64,000 nt of DNA from an uncultured Collinsella sp. (lineage in GTDB: Bacteria; Actinomycetota; Coriobacteriia; Coriobacteriales; Coriobacteriaceae), in contig URPJ01000009.1 of the NCBI GenBank assembly GCA_900549745.1, forward strand, positions 13,321 through 77,320, given 5' to 3'. The notes under the pieces were generated by a model. It saw only the letters and a list, made by a program, of their open reading frames with translations, was not told the DNA's origin and did not search any database. Shown here in pieces: positions 6,989 through 15,137 of this stretch. The position numbers were made by a program, and so were the translations under genes. Positions within the stretch are counted from its first letter, which is position 1. Each line of letters starts with the position of its first letter.

Positions 6989-8751
6989 TACCGCTTGCCG
7001 CCGTGGCTGTTGCGCCAGATCTCGCGGCCCAGCATCAGCGCCAGCACCAGCGCGCTCACGTAGCCCATAAAGCCAATCACCGGGATACCAAACACAACCG
7101 GCTCGATGCGCGCGTAGTACACCACCGACGAACCGATAAACAGGCCGGCAATCACAATTGCCATCGACATGCGGTCGATAATTCCACCCAGCTGTCGCAG
7201 CGCCTTATCGCTGCTCATGATCTGCGTGTTTACCTTAAGTTGACCGCGCGTGAGCATACGCGACGCCAAGCCCAGATACTCGGCCGCCTCGAGCGAGCCT
7301 TTTGCCGCGCGATAGCTGCTCGCGGCAAGATCGCGCCCCATTTCGCGGACGCGCGCATAGGCGCTCTTCTCGTTTTTGATGTGCGCTTGGATGATCTGGA
7401 TCATGTTGACGTTGGGCATGTACTCGGTCAGCAGACCCTCGAGCGTCACCATGCCGCGGGCGAACATCGTCACCACGCTCGGCAGCTCAACGTCGTTTTT
7501 GCGCGCCAGGTTTAGCAACGAGGTCAAAAACTCGCCGATATCCAGGTCCTTAAGATCGAGTCCTGCAAAGTCGGCTACGATAAAGTCCAAATCGGACAAA
7601 AAGGCCGAATGATCGAGCTCGGCCGAATCACCGCGCGTCACGGCAAAACGCATGAGCGAATCCTTGAGCTTGGGCACATCGCCCTCGGCCACGGCGAAAA
7701 TCATATCCTTGACGATACCGCGGTCGTGGCTCGACATGCGCCCGACCATGCCCAGGTCAATAAAGTAGACAATGCCGTCTTTGAGGATGATGTTTCCCGC
7801 ATGCGGGTCGGCATGGAAAAAGCCGTCGTCGAGCACCTGCGTCGAATAGTCCTCGACGATCGCCGAGCCGATCTTTTCCAGGTCATAGCCCTCGGCCACC
7901 AGGCGCTCGGGATCGGCAATGGAGATGCCGTCGATGTAGTCCATGACCACGACGTGTTCGGTGCAAAGGTCCAGGTAGGATTTGGGACACGAAACGCCGT
8001 GCACGCTTTTGTGGAAGTCATAGAAATCGTTGAGGTTTTTGGCCTCGGCCAAAAAGTTGGTCTCCTCGCGAAATGAGGTCCACAGCTCTTCGACCACACC
8101 GTGCAGGTCAACAAACTGATCGGTGTTGACGAACTTGGAAACGATGCGCACCACCGAACGGATGATGTCGATGTCCTGCGCCATGACCTGTTGCGCGCCG
8201 GGGCGCTGCACCTTAACGGCTACGTCCTCGCCGGTCACCAGACGGGCGCGGTGCACCTGCGCGAGCGACGCGCTTCCGAGCGGGTTGGGGTCGATCGCGT
8301 CGAACATCTGCCCCAGGCGCTGGCCGTATTCCTCTTCCAGACAGCGGAGCACTACCTCATATGGCACCGGCTCTACGTCGGAGCGCAGGCGACGGAGCTC
8401 GTCGCAAAACCGCTGCGGCAAAATCTCGGAGCGGTTAGCCAGAATCTGCCCCATCTTGACGAACATGGGACCGAGCTCTTCGAGCAGACGACGCAGACGC
8501 ACCGGCGTGAGGTTATCCCATACGCGGTACTTTTTGATCAGGCGAACGATCTGCCCAATGCGCTCACGACGACCTGCCGGTGTGAGCTGATACTCCTCGT
8601 CCGGCGCCATCGCGTCGGGCTCCTCGGGGACCATATCGACAGCGCGTGGCTTCTTACGAGCACCCGAGACGGCGGCCTCAACCTCATCGACAACCGCCGT
8701 CTCGTCACCCAAGGGATCTAGATTGTTGTAATCGGTGGTGGAATCTGCCAT
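6988..8751 (-). CDS. ABC1/AarF (UbiB-like) atypical kinase
   Basis: 587 residues. An acidic N-terminus (1-60) leads into the UbiB-type kinase-like domain: KMGQ in the helix FVKMGQILANRSEILP (about 99-102), the alanine-rich loop PLGSASLAQVH (157-167), the nucleotide lysine in AVKVQRPG (K180), the catalytic loop HADPHAGN (313-320) and DLG (332-334). Two membrane segments close the protein (about 530-580). Family members act as membrane-associated ATPases in isoprenoid-lipid or quinone metabolism; the exact substrate in Coriobacteriia is unknown. The phasin-like gene ends 8 bases upstream, so the two are probably co-transcribed, as in other bacteria where a phasin-like helical protein precedes an AarF gene. 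Confidence 0.87.
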   Translation of the reverse strand: MADSTTDYNNLDPLGDETAVVDEVEAAVSGARKKPRAVDMVPEEPDAMAPDEEYQLTPAGRRERIGQIVRLIKKYRVWDNLTPVRLRRLLEELGPMFVKMGQILANRSEILPQRFCDELRRLRSDVEPVPYEVVLRCLEEEYGQRLGQMFDAIDPNPLGSASLAQVHRARLVTGEDVAVKVQRPGAQQVMAQDIDIIRSVVRIVSKFVNTDQFVDLHGVVEELWTSFREETNFLAEAKNLNDFYDFHKSVHGVSCPKSYLDLCTEHVVVMDYIDGISIADPERLVAEGYDLEKIGSAIVEDYSTQVLDDGFFHADPHAGNIILKDGIVYFIDLGMVGRMSSHDRGIVKDMIFAVAEGDVPKLKDSLMRFAVTRGDSAELDHSAFLSDLDFIVADFAGLDLKDLDIGEFLTSLLNLARKNDVELPSVVTMFARGMVTLEGLLTEYMPNVNMIQIIQAHIKNEKSAYARVREMGRDLAASSYRAAKGSLEAAEYLGLASRMLTRGQLKVNTQIMSSDKALRQLGGIIDRMSMAIVIAGLFIGSSVVYYARIEPVVFGIPVIGFMGYVSALVLALMLGREIWRNSHGGKR

Positions 8752-8759
8752 CTGCGCTG

Positions 8760-9176
8760 CTACTCGGCCTCTTCGGTGTCCTCTGCATCGTCGGGCTCAA
8801 CGGACTCGACGGGCACCGAAGTCACGTTGTCCTCGACCGAGTCGACGATGTCGCGCACATGGGCCAGGAAGGCCGTGCGCTCGGGGGCGGTCATAACCCG
8901 GACGCGAGCCAGGATGAGCTCGTCGAGCACGCGCTGCGCCGCAGTCTCGCCCTGCATGCCCAGGCGCTCGGTCAGGTCGGAAATGGTGCCGCCGGCCTGC
9001 TCGAACATATCGGACACGCTGCGGGCGATATCGGGGGTGCCGGCGTCCTTGCGGACCTGCTCGCCCTTAGTATTGAGGTCGTCAAGGACCTTCTTGCCGC
9101 CCTCAACGGCAACGGCAGCGGCGCCGAAGCCCACGTTGATGGCACCGTTAACAAGCTGATCGAATTTCATAACCAT
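8760..9176 (-). CDS. Phasin-like helical protein
   Basis: 138 residues starting MVMKFDQLVNGAINVG. The ATG at 9176 has TTGGAG six bases upstream; a TTG at 9188 would overlap that ribosome site. It has a small Gly/Ala-rich hydrophobic stretch (about 11-26), amphipathic helices rich in E/D/R, and an acidic tail (SVEPDDAEDTEEAE). This resembles proteins labelled phasin or polyhydroxyalkanoate-granule-associated, but no PHA synthase is visible, so granule binding should not be assumed. Its close coupling to the UbiB-like kinase suggests a partner or regulator of that protein (inference). Confidence 0.6.
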   Translation of the reverse strand: MVMKFDQLVNGAINVGFGAAAVAVEGGKKVLDDLNTKGEQVRKDAGTPDIARSVSDMFEQAGGTISDLTERLGMQGETAAQRVLDELILARVRVMTAPERTAFLAHVRDIVDSVEDNVTSVPVESVEPDDAEDTEEAE

Positions 9177-9263
9177 GGTTGGCTCCAATCATGAACAACT
9201 GCATTGGCGTTCTTGTACCCAAGATTGGGTGAACGACACAAAATCGTTTTATCGCCAAGATAG

Positions 9264-9306
9264 AAATCGAGCGGGGCGAAGCCTTTGACGGCGTTTGTCC
9301 CGCTCG
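9264..9306 (-). terminator. Candidate terminator after the C69 dipeptidase gene
   Basis: An 8-bp stem (9268-9275 with 9299-9306, CGAGCGGG/CCCGCTCG) followed on the minus strand by ATTTCT. It lies 19 bases beyond the stop codon. Confidence 0.45.
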
Positions 9307-9324
9307 TTCGCCGCAAGGCCGTCT

Positions 9325-10848
9325 TTACCTTACGTTGTCATTCATCGCGAAGGAGTTCTTCATGGCACAGCTCGTGGTGTAGAGCACCTTGCCCAACAGG
9401 GCATCGGTCTCCACGCGCACGAGCTCGGCAAAGGCCTCGTTGGCGCGGGCGAGCTCGGCGGGCGCCTCGGCCTCGGGCAGCGCGGCCACGGCGGCATCGA
9501 CGTCGTGGATCTGCTTGTGGCCCATGCCGCCAACTTTCTCCTGATAATCCTCGACCGCGCGACCGCACTCATGGAAGCGAACATCGGCCAAGGCACCGAT
9601 CAGGCGATTTGCCCAATAGAAATTCTCGGACGTCACGCGAGCCTGCGTGTCGGCATAGTACTCGGGCATGGTCTCGACATTGGCGTACAGCGGCACGAGC
9701 GCGTTAAACGAGTTGGAGCCAAACGCCATCCACTGCACGGCGCGATACGCCGGCTGCGCATAGGGGCGCAGCTGCAGCACGGCAAGCTGGCTGTTGCGGT
9801 TGATGCCGATGGGACGATAGGCGCCGCGCGTGGCGGGCGTGCCCTTGCTGCCGTAGCAGTCGTACTCTGTGCCCTGGTAGTGGCTCGAAAGCACGTACTT
9901 GATGTCCTCGATGGTCACCTTGCGCTCGGGCACGCGGCTCCAGGGGATGTCGTCGCTCTCGGGCGTGTAGTCGGCGTCGGGACCGTCCCACACATCGCTG
10001 GGGTTGAGGCAGCGCTGCATGTACCAGGCGCGCGGCGTGTTGTAGACGTGGTCGCTGTCGCTGTGCGAGCCAAAGGCCTCGCGCGGGTTAAAGACCGCAG
10101 CGGGACCATCGCCCTTAACGCCCAGCGTCAGATCCAGATGCCACTCGGCCATCCAGGAGCGCAGGTCGGCGGAGCACATGTGGTCGACCTGGGCGCCCTC
10201 GGCGTCGTCCAGGTCAAAGCTATCGATACCCAGCTGGTTGGGCATGGTCACGTAGGCATCATCGGGCACGCGCTTGGCGATCCAGTGGTGGCCGCCGATG
10301 GTCTCGAGCCACCAGATCTCGTCAACATCACTAAAGGCGATGCCGTTGTTCTCGTAGGTGCCGTAGCGCTCGAGCAGGTCGCCCAGGATGCGCACACCGT
10401 CGCGGGCGGACTTGGCGTACGGCAGCACCAGGGTCACCATATCCTCCTCGCCCAAACCACCGGGCTGCGCCGGAACATAGCCGTCCTCGCCCTCGTTGCC
10501 CTTGGCGGGCACGTAGTCCACGAGCGGATCGGCGCCGCGGACGCGCTCGTTGGTGGTGAGCGTCTCGGTTGCGGACATGCCAACATTGAGCTCGTTGAAG
10601 CCGGCCTCGGCCCAAATGCCATGGCCTGGGACAACGTCAGGGACGCTTGTGTAGCGCATGGGATTATCGGGCAGCTCAACGGTCAGGTGGCTCAGAACGC
10701 TCGTGTAGACACGCGGCTGCTCGTCGGGGTGCACCACGCGCATGCGCTTGGGCTCAAACACCCCGTTGGACGAGTCCTCGTTGCGGGCGACAAGCGTCGA
10801 CCCGTCGTAGCTCGCGTTCTTACCAACCAAAATCGTTGTGCACGGCAT
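9325..10848 (-). CDS. C69 family dipeptidase (PepD-like)
   Basis: 507 residues. C69 peptidases are Ntn hydrolases: the cysteine right after the cleaved N-terminus is the nucleophile. Here the protein starts MPCTTILVGKNASYDGSTL, with Cys3 in the expected CTTILVGK block, followed by ARNEDSSNGVFEPKR. The ATG at 10848 is preferred because AAGGAGG lies six bases upstream; the ATG at 10854 abuts that ribosome site. No classical signal peptide is seen, so the enzyme is probably cytosolic and cleaves dipeptides taken up or released from protein turnover. Length is normal for the family (about 470-510). It stands alone between phasin-like and folD. Confidence 0.9.
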   Translation of the reverse strand: MPCTTILVGKNASYDGSTLVARNEDSSNGVFEPKRMRVVHPDEQPRVYTSVLSHLTVELPDNPMRYTSVPDVVPGHGIWAEAGFNELNVGMSATETLTTNERVRGADPLVDYVPAKGNEGEDGYVPAQPGGLGEEDMVTLVLPYAKSARDGVRILGDLLERYGTYENNGIAFSDVDEIWWLETIGGHHWIAKRVPDDAYVTMPNQLGIDSFDLDDAEGAQVDHMCSADLRSWMAEWHLDLTLGVKGDGPAAVFNPREAFGSHSDSDHVYNTPRAWYMQRCLNPSDVWDGPDADYTPESDDIPWSRVPERKVTIEDIKYVLSSHYQGTEYDCYGSKGTPATRGAYRPIGINRNSQLAVLQLRPYAQPAYRAVQWMAFGSNSFNALVPLYANVETMPEYYADTQARVTSENFYWANRLIGALADVRFHECGRAVEDYQEKVGGMGHKQIHDVDAAVAALPEAEAPAELARANEAFAELVRVETDALLGKVLYTTSCAMKNSFAMNDNVR

Positions 10849-10949
10849 GCGCATCCTCCTTGAGCGAAGAAATCAAACGGCAACAGTGTATCGCTTCGGC
10901 GCAAAAAGGGCGAAACAGCCGCCCCGGCAACCCCTGTGGTCAAAAACGA

Positions 10950-11804
10950 CTATTTCGATGCGCGCTCCGCCGCCTCGATCACGTGCTTGGCGAGAATCGC
11001 GGTGGTCACAGCCCCCACGCCGCCCGGCACCGGAGTAATTGCGCCAACGATCGGTTGCGCAGCATCAAAATCGACATCACCGACCAGCTTGCCAGCGGCC
11101 TCGTCCCAGTTAATGCCCACATCGATGATCGTCTGGCCCTCGCGAACCGCATCCGCGCCAATCGTGCGTGCGCGTCCAACGGCCGCAACCACAATATCAG
11201 CCGCACGGCACTCGGCAGCCAAGTCGCGCGTATGCGTATGGCACATCGTCACCGTGGCATTGCGAGCCGTAAGCATGGCGGCAACGGGACGGCCAATCAC
11301 GAGCGACCGACCGACGACCGCGACCTTGGCCCCATCCAGCTCAACGCTGTAATGGTCCAGCAGCGCCAACACGGCTTCTGCCGTGCAAGGAGCAAAGCCC
11401 TCGCCTCGCCCCGAAAGCGTGGTGAGCAGCGAGGCCGGCGTCATGGAGTCAACATCCTTGGCGGGCTCGAGTGCCGCGGCAACTGCATCCTCGTCAAGCC
11501 CAGCGGGCAACGGACGAAACATCAGGCAGCCGTGAACAGCGGGGTCGGCATCGATGTCCTTAATAGCCGCCAACAGCTCGTCCTGTGAAACATCGGCGGG
11601 AAGCAAAACGCGGCGAGCCTCAATGCCAATCTTCTCGCAGCGCTTGAGGGCGCCGCGCTCGTAGGACAGGTCGTCCTCGCGCTCGCCCACACGAACGATG
11701 GCCAGTGTCGGCACGATGCCCTGTTCGCGCAGGGCGGCGCAACGAGCGGCAAGTTCCTCGGTCAAAGCGCGGGCAACGGGAGCACCCTTGAGCAGTTCGG
11801 CCAT
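10950..11804 (-). CDS. folD: FolD methylenetetrahydrofolate dehydrogenase, probably lacking cyclohydrolase activity
   Basis: 284 residues, usual FolD length. The family interconverts methylene-, methenyl- and 10-formyl-tetrahydrofolate in the cytosol. NADP-binding block VVGRSLVIGRPVAAML, folate-binding AKDVDS (115-120) and the end block PVPGGVGAVTTAIL are present. Unusually, in the YxxxK motif the general-base lysine position is Ala52 (Y48-E-R-G-A52), and the glutamine of the usual VQLPLP block is Phe96 (LMFRPLP). In other FolD/MTHFD1 proteins this lysine is needed for the cyclohydrolase step. The gene directly upstream, separated by 2 bases, encodes FchA, a separate cyclohydrolase/cyclodeaminase family protein, which fits loss of one activity here (inference). 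Confidence 0.9.
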   Translation of the reverse strand: MAELLKGAPVARALTEELAARCAALREQGIVPTLAIVRVGEREDDLSYERGALKRCEKIGIEARRVLLPADVSQDELLAAIKDIDADPAVHGCLMFRPLPAGLDEDAVAAALEPAKDVDSMTPASLLTTLSGRGEGFAPCTAEAVLALLDHYSVELDGAKVAVVGRSLVIGRPVAAMLTARNATVTMCHTHTRDLAAECRAADIVVAAVGRARTIGADAVREGQTIIDVGINWDEAAGKLVGDVDFDAAQPIVGAITPVPGGVGAVTTAILAKHVIEAAERASK

Positions 11805-11806
11805 GG

Positions 11807-12439
11807 CTATCCCCTCTTCCTTGCGGCGTCAGCAGCACGGCGCGCCAGTGCATCGGCGCGCGGCAGCCACGTATCTAGTAGTTCATCGCACGCCGCCTCG
11901 AGTTCCTCGGCGCGCGCCCGGTCTTTCATAGATGTGGTGTTGGCAAAGAGCGTCAGGCTCGCGCCTTGCATGGCGGCGCGGCAGAACACGGCGCCGCATG
12001 CCACGTCGGACAGCAACTGGCGCGAACCCTTGTCGGCCATGTCCTCGAGCAGCGCCAGCGCGCGGGCGCAGGCATCCATGATCCGATACGGTGGCATGGC
12101 CGCCACGCGCAACGCGTCCTGAATCGCCACGGGTCGAGCCGGGTCATCACAAGGAATACCGTATGCCGCAGACACCTGGCCGTACGCGCGCACATCCTCG
12201 GCAACCAGACCCACTAGTTCCTGCGCCAGCTCATCAGCCTGGGCAAACGCGCGCGTCAGGTCATCCGCACGATCAGCAAGCGCGGGATTGGTCGCACCGT
12301 AGCGGGCAACCATTCCACACAGCGAGGCGCCCAGCGCGCCCACAAAGGCGCTCGCGCTGCCACCGCCAGGAACCGGCTCGCGCGCGGCCAGCGCCTCGGC
12401 AAACCCGCGACAGGTCTTGTCCATCATCTCTTGGCTCAT
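11807..12439 (-). CDS. fchA: Cyclodeaminase/cyclohydrolase family protein (methenyl-THF cyclohydrolase FchA)
   Basis: 210 residues, all-helical FTCD_C family: VPGGGSASAFVGALGASL near the N-terminus is the folate-binding glycine motif, and conserved helices follow. Members are formimino-THF cyclodeaminase or 5,10-methenyl-THF cyclohydrolase. The start at 12439 (MSQEMM) has GAAGGTG at a better distance than the ATG two codons earlier (12445). It sits 2 bases upstream of folD in the same transcript, and fhs lies about 8 kb away. Absence of histidine-degradation genes nearby and the odd FolD favour the cyclohydrolase role (inference). Confidence 0.83.
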   Translation of the reverse strand: MSQEMMDKTCRGFAEALAAREPVPGGGSASAFVGALGASLCGMVARYGATNPALADRADDLTRAFAQADELAQELVGLVAEDVRAYGQVSAAYGIPCDDPARPVAIQDALRVAAMPPYRIMDACARALALLEDMADKGSRQLLSDVACGAVFCRAAMQGASLTLFANTTSMKDRARAEELEAACDELLDTWLPRADALARRAADAARKRG

Positions 12440-12516
12440 ACGCATGCACCTTCAAGTCATATAGATCGGTCGGGCGGCAACCGCCGGCCAACCGCATCAA
12501 ACACGTAATGATGCTA

Positions 12517-12545
12517 AGTCTAGCCCATAAGCACATTAGCGTCAG
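12517..12545 (-). promoter_or_regulatory. Candidate promoter of fchA-folD
   Basis: On the minus strand CTGACG (12540-12545), a 17-base spacer and TAGACT (12517-12522) lie about 78 bases upstream of the fchA start. Confidence 0.5.
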
Positions 12546-12600
12546 TACACCTGGCCATCGCGGATTTCTATGGCACACGATAGGCCATGCCAACGCAAAC

Positions 12601-12619
12601 ATGGGACACATGGCCCACC
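12601..12619. repeat. Direct repeat ATGGGACACATGGCCCACC, copy 1
   Basis: Identical 19-base copy at 12809-12827, 208 bases apart in the same orientation. The two copies bracket the hairpin at 12728-12762. Confidence 0.75.
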
Positions 12620-12727
12620 TTTCGGGACTTCCGGACGTCACAAACTGGGGCATATCTATAAACAAGGAATCTGTTGGGGCAACGCCCACGTACGCGCGCC
12701 CCATTAAAACAACGGGCACCCAACCCC

Positions 12728-12762
12728 GGGGAGGGCCGACAACATCGGCCCTCCCCTCTTTT
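12728..12762 (+). terminator. Terminator-shaped hairpin in the fchA-lipoprotein gap
   Basis: A perfect 12-bp stem (12728-12739 with 12745-12756, GGGGAGGGCCGA and complement), a 5-base loop and TCTTTT. No plus-strand gene precedes it within the gap. Confidence 0.7.
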
Positions 12763-12808
12763 GCGCCCGAACATATTGCCACTTAACGGCGCAAATCCGG
12801 CCCTCAGA

Positions 12809-12827
12809 ATGGGACACATGGCCCACC
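12809..12827. repeat. Direct repeat ATGGGACACATGGCCCACC, copy 2
   Basis: Exact second copy of the repeat at 12601-12619, 73 bases before the lipoprotein start. Confidence 0.75.
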
Positions 12828-12899
12828 CTAGCGAGCCGTCAACGCGTACAGTAAAAGCAGGTAATCCATGGGCGGTTACAGATCGAGGAGGACACGACC

Positions 12900-13493
12900 A
12901 TGAAAAAGAAGGCCTTTGCGATTCTCACCCTCTGCATCAGTCTCTTTGCCGCGGTTGCCCTGGTGGGCTGTGGCGGAAGCGGCGGCGCTACCGGCAGTGG
13001 CGGTGGCGGCGGAGCAGAAAAGCCAGCCGTGGATATGAGGACCGACTTCATTTGGTTTAAGGTCGAGGTCCCCGAGGGCGTTGAGATCACCGATGTTGCC
13101 GGCGACACGGCCGACAGGGCCCAGTTTAAGTTCACCGAGAGCGAGCACGCCAGCGACCGCTTCATCCCCGTCTTCGATCCTGACAAGAACGCCGACGAGC
13201 TGTTCGACTACGAGGCAAAGTGGAATGCCAGCTTTGAGTGGACCGAGAATGACCCCGTCAAGTACAACGGCAAGACTTGGCGCAACGCTTCCTATACACA
13301 CTCGGGCGGCGTGACGACTGAGTACTTCACCGAAGCAGGCGGCGGCAGCGTCTACGTGCGCATCGACAATGTCGAGGAGCACAAGGATGCCGTCGAAACC
13401 ATGATGAAGTCTCTGGAATTTGCCGATGACATCGCCGAGGCAAAAACCGAGGCCATGGACGTTAAGCTCGACGATATCGAGATCAAGCGCTAA
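12900..13493 (+). CDS. Predicted lipoprotein, function unknown
   Basis: 197 residues with a lipoprotein signal peptide: MKKK, a hydrophobic stretch and lipobox LVGC with Cys24, followed by a Gly/Ser linker (GGSGGATGSGGGGG). The mature part is acidic, about 155 residues, mixed alpha/beta, with W/Y/F-rich blocks (TDFIWFKVEVPEGVEI, VKYNGKTWRNASYTHSGG) reminiscent of small extracytoplasmic domains that bind hydrophobic or peptide ligands; I do not recognise the family. GAGGAGG lies upstream of the ATG at 9-bp spacing. It is a single-gene transcript ending in a strong terminator. It should be tethered to the outer face of the cytoplasmic membrane. Confidence 0.75.
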   Translation: MKKKAFAILTLCISLFAAVALVGCGGSGGATGSGGGGGAEKPAVDMRTDFIWFKVEVPEGVEITDVAGDTADRAQFKFTESEHASDRFIPVFDPDKNADELFDYEAKWNASFEWTENDPVKYNGKTWRNASYTHSGGVTTEYFTEAGGGSVYVRIDNVEEHKDAVETMMKSLEFADDIAEAKTEAMDVKLDDIEIKR

Positions 13494-13528
13494 AGCTCCA
13501 ACGGCATGCAGCAGCGCCGTTTTAGCTC

Positions 13529-13571
13529 AGCCGGGATGCAAGGTGTGACTCCTTGCATCCCGGCTTTTTGT
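13529..13571 (+). terminator. Terminator after the lipoprotein gene
   Basis: A perfect 15-bp stem (13529-13543 with 13551-13565, AGCCGGGATGCAAGG and complement), a 7-base loop and a TTTTGTG tail. Confidence 0.92.
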
Positions 13572-13587
13572 GTTCGAAAGCGCCCGG

Positions 13588-13902
13588 TCACATCACCATA
13601 TTGAGCACGTTGACGAATTCCTGAGCCCGGGAGCGGCTGCTCAGGCAAAAGACACAGGCAGTCAACAACCTGTTGCGCAGAAAAACATTGCGGCCCTTGA
13701 TCCTGTTAACGCCCGTGATGTCCTTAAGGTAGACAATCTCGATATGCTTGCCGCCGAAAGTGCCCTTCTTGAACACCTCGATGCGGTTGGGGTAGATCCT
13801 GACGTCTTTAAACCCGCCCGAACCTTTGTCCTGGAACAGCAAGGTGTTGTTGTCCATGCGCGTCACCCCCATGGGGTTCATTAAAACTGTCTCTATGGCC
13901 AC
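13588..13902 (-). CDS. Small conserved-looking protein, possible PH-like fold
   Basis: 104 residues starting at GTG 13902, with AGGTGG seven bases upstream. The middle (DVRIYPNRIEVFKKGTFGGKHIEIVYLKDITGVNRI) alternates strands in the manner of bacterial PH/GRAM-like domains that read a value such as YxnRI...I.Y..I..v. A short hydrophobic stretch (LLTACVFCLS) and an Arg-rich segment end the protein. No catalytic motif is visible and I cannot name the family; the PH-like idea is a guess from pattern. It is convergent with the lipoprotein gene and divergent from the DUF1016 gene. Confidence 0.5.
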   Translation of the reverse strand: MAIETVLMNPMGVTRMDNNTLLFQDKGSGGFKDVRIYPNRIEVFKKGTFGGKHIEIVYLKDITGVNRIKGRNVFLRNRLLTACVFCLSSRSRAQEFVNVLNMVM

Positions 13903-14021
13903 ATTTTAACCACCTCAAGGCCCCATGCGAAGATGTCAGACAGCACAGCAATTCGTGTCCGCGAGAGGCTTTAAACTAAATGCGATAAAGATGCATTCCA
14001 CAAGAGGAAAGTGGGGCGACA

Positions 14022-15074
14022 GTGATGGGCGAACTGGTAAACCGTGGAGAATCGGCAATCGTGCCCGAAGGTTTTTACAAGCAGGTTTCCTCGATTCTCA
14101 ACGCCGCTCGCGACAAGGCCTATACCGCCGTTAACTTTGCGATGGTTGAGGCATATTGGGAAATCGGCAAGAGTATTGTTGATGAACAGGGTGGAGAGGA
14201 GCGCGCAGCATATGGAGAGGCATTGATTGCGGGCCTCTCCAGAAGGCTTACAGCGGATTTCGGAAGAGGCTTTGGCATCGCAAACCTTCGCAATATGCGT
14301 CAGTTCTTTCTTGCGTTTCCAATTCGCGACGCACTGCGTAGCGAATTGAGCTGGACTCATTACCGCAGGCTGATGCGCATTCCCGACCCCGAAGCTCGCG
14401 CCTGGTACATGAACGAATGCGCTGACTCTCGCTGGAGCACGCGTCAGCTCGAGCGCCAGATCAACACCATGTTCCGCGAGCGCCTGCTTGCCAGCAAGGA
14501 CAAGGAGGCCGCCGCCCAAGAAATCCAGAAGAGCGCCCCGGCTCGTCGCCCCGAGGATATCATCCGCGACCCATATGTACTGGAGTTTTTAGGTTTCTCG
14601 GACGATACTGCGTTTCGCGAGAGCGATCTAGAGCAGGCGCTCATCACACATCTTCAGAAGTTCCTACTGGAGCTTGGCCGTGGCTTCGCTTTCGAGGCGC
14701 GCCAAAAGCGCATCACCTTTGATGGGCGCCATTTCTATATTGACCTTGTGTTTTACAACTATCTGATGCGCTGCTTCGTGCTTATCGACCTTAAGACGGA
14801 CGATCTTACGCACCAGGACTTGGGCCAGATGCAAATGTATGTGAACTACTACACGCGCGAGCTCATGAACGAAGGCGACAATCCGCCCATAGGCATCGTG
14901 CTCTGCGCGGACAAAAGCGATTCGATTGTCGAGTACACGCTGCCCGAAGACAACGACCAAGTGTTTGCCGCCAAATACCTGCCGTATCTTCCAAGTAAGG
15001 AAGAGCTGGCGCGCGAGCTGAGTGCCGAGTACCGCGCCATCAACGAAGCGACTAATGGCGAAGCACAAGGATAG
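14022..15074 (+). CDS. DUF1016/YhcG-type PD-(D/E)XK nuclease
   Basis: 350 residues, full length for the family. The N-terminal DUF1016_N part (about 18-155: YWEIGKSIV, LSRRLTADFGRGFGIANLRNMRQFF, LSWTHYRRLMRI) and the C-terminal nuclease part (about 180-335) are both present. Putative active-site residues are D241 in FYIDLVFYN and D256-x-K258 in VLIDLKTD (the usual ELK is DLK). Such proteins are often found in defence or mobile neighbourhoods, and their DNA target is not established. GTG at 14022 and ATG at 14025 are both possible; GGGG is 5-8 bases upstream. The gene has lower GC than its neighbours and sits in an accessory-looking segment. Confidence 0.87.
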   Translation: MMGELVNRGESAIVPEGFYKQVSSILNAARDKAYTAVNFAMVEAYWEIGKSIVDEQGGEERAAYGEALIAGLSRRLTADFGRGFGIANLRNMRQFFLAFPIRDALRSELSWTHYRRLMRIPDPEARAWYMNECADSRWSTRQLERQINTMFRERLLASKDKEAAAQEIQKSAPARRPEDIIRDPYVLEFLGFSDDTAFRESDLEQALITHLQKFLLELGRGFAFEARQKRITFDGRHFYIDLVFYNYLMRCFVLIDLKTDDLTHQDLGQMQMYVNYYTRELMNEGDNPPIGIVLCADKSDSIVEYTLPEDNDQVFAAKYLPYLPSKEELARELSAEYRAINEATNGEAQG

Positions 15075-15137
15075 CAATACGTTGCGACCGACACCACCGA
15101 TGGCGCTCCACATCACCTGGGATAAGAGGAGCTTTCC

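Larger units (their letters stand above)
12446..12899. other. Gene-free gap between fchA and the lipoprotein gene
   Basis: 454 bases without a credible gene. It holds the fchA promoter, a pair of 19-base direct repeats (12601, 12809) and a strong terminator-shaped hairpin at 12728-12762 with no obvious upstream plus-strand gene. An undetected small RNA ending at that terminator is possible, but nothing recognisable was found. Confidence 0.5.

Noticed and set aside
12273..12782. 169-codon minus-strand frame in the fchA-lipoprotein gap
   Set aside because: Overlaps fchA in another frame, the fchA promoter and the terminator hairpin; composition is not protein-like.
12620..12808. SRP RNA or other known housekeeping RNA
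   Set aside because: The conserved SRP tetraloop region and other signatures are missing on both strands.
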